DNA of 17,191 nucleotides, from assembly GCA_934725305.1 (NCBI GenBank), contig CAKVBA010000056.1:1-17191 (forward strand), in the 5' to 3' direction. A program made the position numbers and the translations under genes. This document shows positions 14,502-17,191 of the stretch, piece after piece (within the stretch, counting starts at the first letter, position 1; the number at the start of each line of letters is the position of its first letter). The stretch comes from an uncultured Parabacteroides sp. (GTDB taxonomy: Bacteria > Bacteroidota > Bacteroidia > Bacteroidales > Tannerellaceae). Below the pieces are notes generated by a model. It made no database searches and was not told where the DNA came from. It saw only the letters and a list, made by a program, of their open reading frames with translations.

Positions 14502-15530
14502 ATGTTTATGGAGGACGAGTTTGATATAAGAGATATGCGTATGCTTGAGAGCGAACGAGAGTATGAGAATGCGCTTCGTCCGCTTTCGTTTCGGGATTTC
14601 AGCGGCCAGTCAAAGGTGGTTGAAAACCTGAAGGTATTCGTTATGGCAGCCCGTATGAGAAAGGAAGCATTAGACCATGTGTTGCTTCATGGCCCTCCCG
14701 GATTGGGAAAGACCACTTTGTCAAATATCATTGCCAATGAATTAGGAGTAGGATTCAAAGTAACATCCGGCCCTGTATTGGACAAGCCGGGCGATTTGGC
14801 GGGAGTATTAACGTCGTTGGAGAAGAATGATGTGTTGTTTATCGATGAGATACATCGTTTGAGTCCCATTGTAGAAGAATATCTGTATTCTGCCATGGAA
14901 GATTATCGGATAGACATTGTCATTGACAAAGGGCCCAGTGCCCGCTCTATTCAGATTGATCTGGCTCCGTTCACCTTGATTGGTGCCACTACGCGAAGTG
15001 GTTTGCTGACCAGTCCTTTGCGGGCTCGCTTTGGCATCAATATGCATTTGGAATATTATGACATCGACACATTGACAGCGATATTGATGCGTAGTGCCAA
15101 GATATTGAATGTCCGTTGCGAACTGGATGCAGCCAAGGAGATCGCTTCGCGCAGCCGAGGTACGCCACGTATTGCCAATGCACTGTTGCGCCGTGTGCGA
15201 GACTTTGCTCAGGTGAAGGGAAATGGCGATATAGACAAAGCCATAGCTTGCTTCTCGTTAGAGGCTCTTAATATTGACCGCTATGGACTCGATCAGATCG
15301 ACAACAAATTGTTGATGATAATTATAGATAAATTTAAGGGCGGTCCTGTAGGATTGTCCACGATAGCTACGGCTTTGGGTGAAGATCCCGGCACTTTGGA
15401 AGAGGTTTATGAACCCTTTTTGATTAAGGAGGGATTTATTAAACGTACACCGCGAGGTCGTGAGGTAACAGAGTTGGCCTATTCTCATTTGGGCAGAAGC
15501 AGAGCCAATGAACAGGGTTATTTGTTTTGA
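14502..15530 (+). CDS. ruvB: Holliday junction branch migration ATPase RuvB
   Basis: This 342-aa AAA+ motor drives RuvAB branch migration of Holliday junctions in recombinational repair. Walker A is GPPGLGKT (64-71), Walker B VLFIDEIH (111-118), sensor 1 GATTRSG (161-167), and the arginine finger is in PLRARFG (172-178, Arg174). Sensor 2 lies in RGTPRIAN, followed by the C-terminal winged-helix DNA-binding domain ending [17 protein letters not shown]. Length is normal. The first Met (14502) and the third residue (14508) are both possible starts; the second gives MEDEFDIRD, close to the usual Bacteroidales N-terminus. ruvA and ruvC are not adjacent. It is followed after 16 bp by a flippase gene, presumably on the same transcript. 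Confidence 0.98.
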   Translation: MFMEDEFDIRDMRMLESEREYENALRPLSFRDFSGQSKVVENLKVFVMAARMRKEALDHVLLHGPPGLGKTTLSNIIANELGVGFKVTSGPVLDKPGDLAGVLTSLEKNDVLFIDEIHRLSPIVEEYLYSAMEDYRIDIVIDKGPSARSIQIDLAPFTLIGATTRSGLLTSPLRARFGINMHLEYYDIDTLTAILMRSAKILNVRCELDAAKEIASRSRGTPRIANALLRRVRDFAQVKGNGDIDKAIACFSLEALNIDRYGLDQIDNKLLMIIIDKFKGGPVGLSTIATALGEDPGTLEEVYEPFLIKEGFIKRTPRGREVTELAYSHLGRSRANEQGYLF

Positions 15531-15546
15531 TAGATAGGATTAAAGT

Positions 15547-17025
15547 ATGGCAGAAGGAATGAAGCGGCTGGCCAAAGAGACTGCCGTGTATGGTTTGAGC
15601 AGTATGATCGGTCGTTTCCTAAACTGGATGTTGGTGCCGATGTACACTCGTGTATTGCCCGGAACGGGTGAGTATGGTATCGTGACCAATTTATATGGAT
15701 GGACAGCTCTTTTACTGGTGATTCTCACCTATGGTATGGAGACCGGTTTTTTCCGGTTTATGAATAAGAAGGAGATAGAAGATCCGATGCGGGTATATGC
15801 TTCTGTCCTTCGTTCTCTGTTGGGCAGCTCATTGCTGTTTGGTCTATTGGTTTTGATAGGTTTTCCTTGGATATGCAACCAGCTCGAATATAACAGTCAT
15901 CCCGAATATGTGGCGATGATGGCCGGTATTGTGGCTGTGGATGCCTTTTGTTGTATTCCTTTTGCCTATTTGCGTTATTTGGGTAAAGCGTGGCGTTTTG
16001 CAGGCATCAAGCTATTGAACATTTTCCTGAACATTCTCCTGAATATACTCTTTTTGGTGGTGTTTCCTTGGGTCTATGCGCAGTATCCATCTTTGATCAG
16101 TTGGTTTTATCGGCCGGATTATGGCGTAGGCTATGTTTTTGTAGCGAACGTTATTACCACCTTGATAACTCTGTTGATGCTGTTGTCCGACATTTGGCCG
16201 GGCATGAAGGCCAAGGCCGACGGAAAGATCTTGCGTCAGATTTGGCACTATTCGTTCCCGATATTGCTGTTAGGTATTGCGGGCATCTTTAATCAGACAG
16301 CCGATAAGATCTTGTTTCCTTTCTTGTTTGAAGACCGGCAATATGCAAACGAACAGCTGGGCATTTATGGCGCTTGCTTTAAGATAGCCGTGGTGATGGT
16401 GATGTTTACTCAAGCCTTCCGTTATGCTTATGAGCCCTTTATCTTTGCCAAGCATAAGAAGGACGACAACCGCAAGGCCTATTCCGAGGCGATGAAATAT
16501 TTCATCATCTTTGCACTGTTCATCTTCCTGGGCGTGATGTTCTATATGGATATTCTGAAGTATTTTGTAGGTGAAGCCTATTATCCCGGTCTGCGTGTTG
16601 TGCCAATCGTTATGTTGGGAGAGCTTTTCTTTGGTATCTATTTCAACCTCTCTTTGTGGTATAAGTTGATAGACGAGACTCAATGGGGCGCCTATTTCTC
16701 GGCCTTGGGATGTGTGGCAACCGTCTCTATCATATTGTTGTTTGGGCCCAAGTATGGATATATGGCTTGTGCCTGGGCTTCGTTTTGCTGTAACCTTCTG
16801 ATGATGTTGTTGTCGTATGTGATTGGTCAGAAGAAATATCCGATCCGCTACGACTTGAAGTCTGCTGCTATTTATGGAACATTGGCAGCTGTGCTCTATG
16901 TAGCAGGTATGTTTCCATCCATCGAGTCGGAGTGGCTGCGATTAGCTTACCGAACGGTTTTGCTATTGATCTTTATCGGATTTACGGTTAAACACGATTT
17001 GCCACCGTTGAAGATCAGAAGATGA
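15547..17025 (+). CDS. Polysaccharide/lipid-linked oligosaccharide flippase (MOP superfamily)
   Basis: This 492-aa integral membrane protein has roughly 12-14 hydrophobic segments spread over its whole length. The N-terminus (LAKETAVYGLSSMIGRFLNW) is the amphipathic-plus-TM1 pattern of the Wzx/RfbX-type polysaccharide export branch of the MOP flippases. It probably moves an undecaprenyl-linked saccharide or a related lipid-linked precursor across the inner membrane. No glycosyltransferase or capsule gene is next to it, so the substrate is unknown; a lipid II-type role is possible but unproven. It follows ruvB by 16 bp and is probably cotranscribed. The start at 15547 precedes a conserved-looking sequence; a Met at residue 5 is an alternative. 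Confidence 0.88.
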   Translation: MAEGMKRLAKETAVYGLSSMIGRFLNWMLVPMYTRVLPGTGEYGIVTNLYGWTALLLVILTYGMETGFFRFMNKKEIEDPMRVYASVLRSLLGSSLLFGLLVLIGFPWICNQLEYNSHPEYVAMMAGIVAVDAFCCIPFAYLRYLGKAWRFAGIKLLNIFLNILLNILFLVVFPWVYAQYPSLISWFYRPDYGVGYVFVANVITTLITLLMLLSDIWPGMKAKADGKILRQIWHYSFPILLLGIAGIFNQTADKILFPFLFEDRQYANEQLGIYGACFKIAVVMVMFTQAFRYAYEPFIFAKHKKDDNRKAYSEAMKYFIIFALFIFLGVMFYMDILKYFVGEAYYPGLRVVPIVMLGELFFGIYFNLSLWYKLIDETQWGAYFSALGCVATVSIILLFGPKYGYMACAWASFCCNLLMMLLSYVIGQKKYPIRYDLKSAAIYGTLAAVLYVAGMFPSIESEWLRLAYRTVLLLIFIGFTVKHDLPPLKIRR

Positions 17026-17068
17026 CAGATAAGTCGGTTGTGTTGCTTTGGAAATCCGGCATACTATA

Positions 17069-17109
17069 AAAGGGGCTGCATCAAATGATTCTCTTGATGC
17101 AGCCCCTTT
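17069..17109 (+). terminator. Intrinsic terminator of the ruvB-flippase unit
   Basis: A perfect 16-bp inverted repeat, 17069-17084 (aaaggggctgcatcaa) and 17094-17109 (ttgatgcagccccttt), with a 9-nt loop, lies 43 bases past the flippase stop. The 3' arm ends in TTT but the expected longer U-tract is missing: the next bases are gtgtag, the probable 5' end of an inserted intron. Beyond a short mismatch, gcatacta (17059-17066) can also pair with tagtatgc (17113-17120), extending the structure to 17059-17120. Confidence 0.85.
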
Positions 17110-17191
17110 GTGTAGTATGCTCGGCACGAGCATTGTCTAACGGGTGGAAGTCCCGAGCAAGCCTTAATAGCGGGAATTGCATAGTCAAAGG
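17110..17191 (+). mobile_element. Probable 5' end of a group IIC intron (cut off by the window)
   Basis: Directly after the terminator stem the sequence starts GTGTAG, near the group II 5' consensus GUGYG. It continues with a short hairpin GCTCG-GCA-CGAGC (17120-17132), then TTGTCTAACGGGTGGAAGTC (17134 onward) closed by CCCGAGC. As recalled, the Oceanobacillus iheyensis group IIC intron opens with the same order of elements: GUGUG, a CCC/GGG hairpin with a GGCA loop, then GUCUAUAGGGUGAGAGUCCC. Group IIC introns typically insert just downstream of terminator hairpins, exactly the situation here. Only 82 bases are visible; no reverse transcriptase frame, catalytic domain V or 3' end is in the window. 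The exact boundary is uncertain because tagtatgc also pairs with bases upstream of the terminator. Confidence 0.65.

Noticed and set aside
17110..17191. Insertion sequence end or structured leader instead of a group II intron
   Set aside because: No transposase frame or terminal repeat is visible, whereas the order of elements fits a group IIC intron 5' domain; kept as the weaker alternative since only 82 bases are available.

Overview
The window looks like a chromosomal segment of a gut- or mouth-type Bacteroidales bacterium (Bacteroides, Phocaeicola or Parabacteroides are most likely; the sequence alone does not settle the genus). Three things point there: four starts preceded by the Bacteroidetes -7 element TAnnTTTG, mostly without clear Shine-Dalgarno sequences; a B. 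fragilis/Tannerella-style sialic acid gene set built on an AGE-type epimerase; and typical Bacteroidales versions of YchF and RuvB.

Layout: (1) 1-1303, ychF on the minus strand with its promoter and a U-tract terminator. (2) 1457-12381, a tightly packed seven-gene minus-strand operon for sialoglycan use, transcribed nanA - AGE epimerase (nanE) - MFS transporter (nanT) - sialidase (nanH) - GH20 beta-hexosaminidase - SGNH esterase - a 1060-residue fusion of two SGNH esterase domains and a NanM-like Kelch mutarotase. Genes are separated by -1 to about 33 bp. One promoter is visible, just upstream of nanA, with AT-rich palindromes around it. (3) 12382-13058, a 0.68-kb intergenic stretch without a credible gene, carrying a nested inverted-repeat element followed by a 22-bp-period degenerate tandem array. 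(4) 13059-14273, a ROK-family repressor with an N-terminal helix-turn-helix, the probable regulator of the operon. (5) 14502-17025, plus-strand ruvB and a polysaccharide flippase, divergent from the ROK gene. (6) 17059-17191, a perfect 16-bp terminator hairpin followed directly by what looks like the 5' end of a group IIC intron that runs off the window.

How the genes work together (family knowledge plus inference): secreted or periplasmic esterases remove O-acetyl groups from sialic acids, the sialidase releases sialic acid, GH20 trims the exposed HexNAc, and the NanM-like domain speeds anomer conversion to the form used for uptake. NanT brings Neu5Ac across the inner membrane, NanA splits it into ManNAc and pyruvate, and the AGE epimerase converts ManNAc to GlcNAc. 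No sugar kinase, nagA/nagB or SusC/SusD-like outer-membrane pair lies in this window, so those steps must be encoded elsewhere.

The most notable points are the three-domain esterase-esterase-mutarotase fusion, the repeat-rich region upstream of nanA, and the intron positioned exactly on a terminator. No rRNA, tRNA or CRISPR array was seen.
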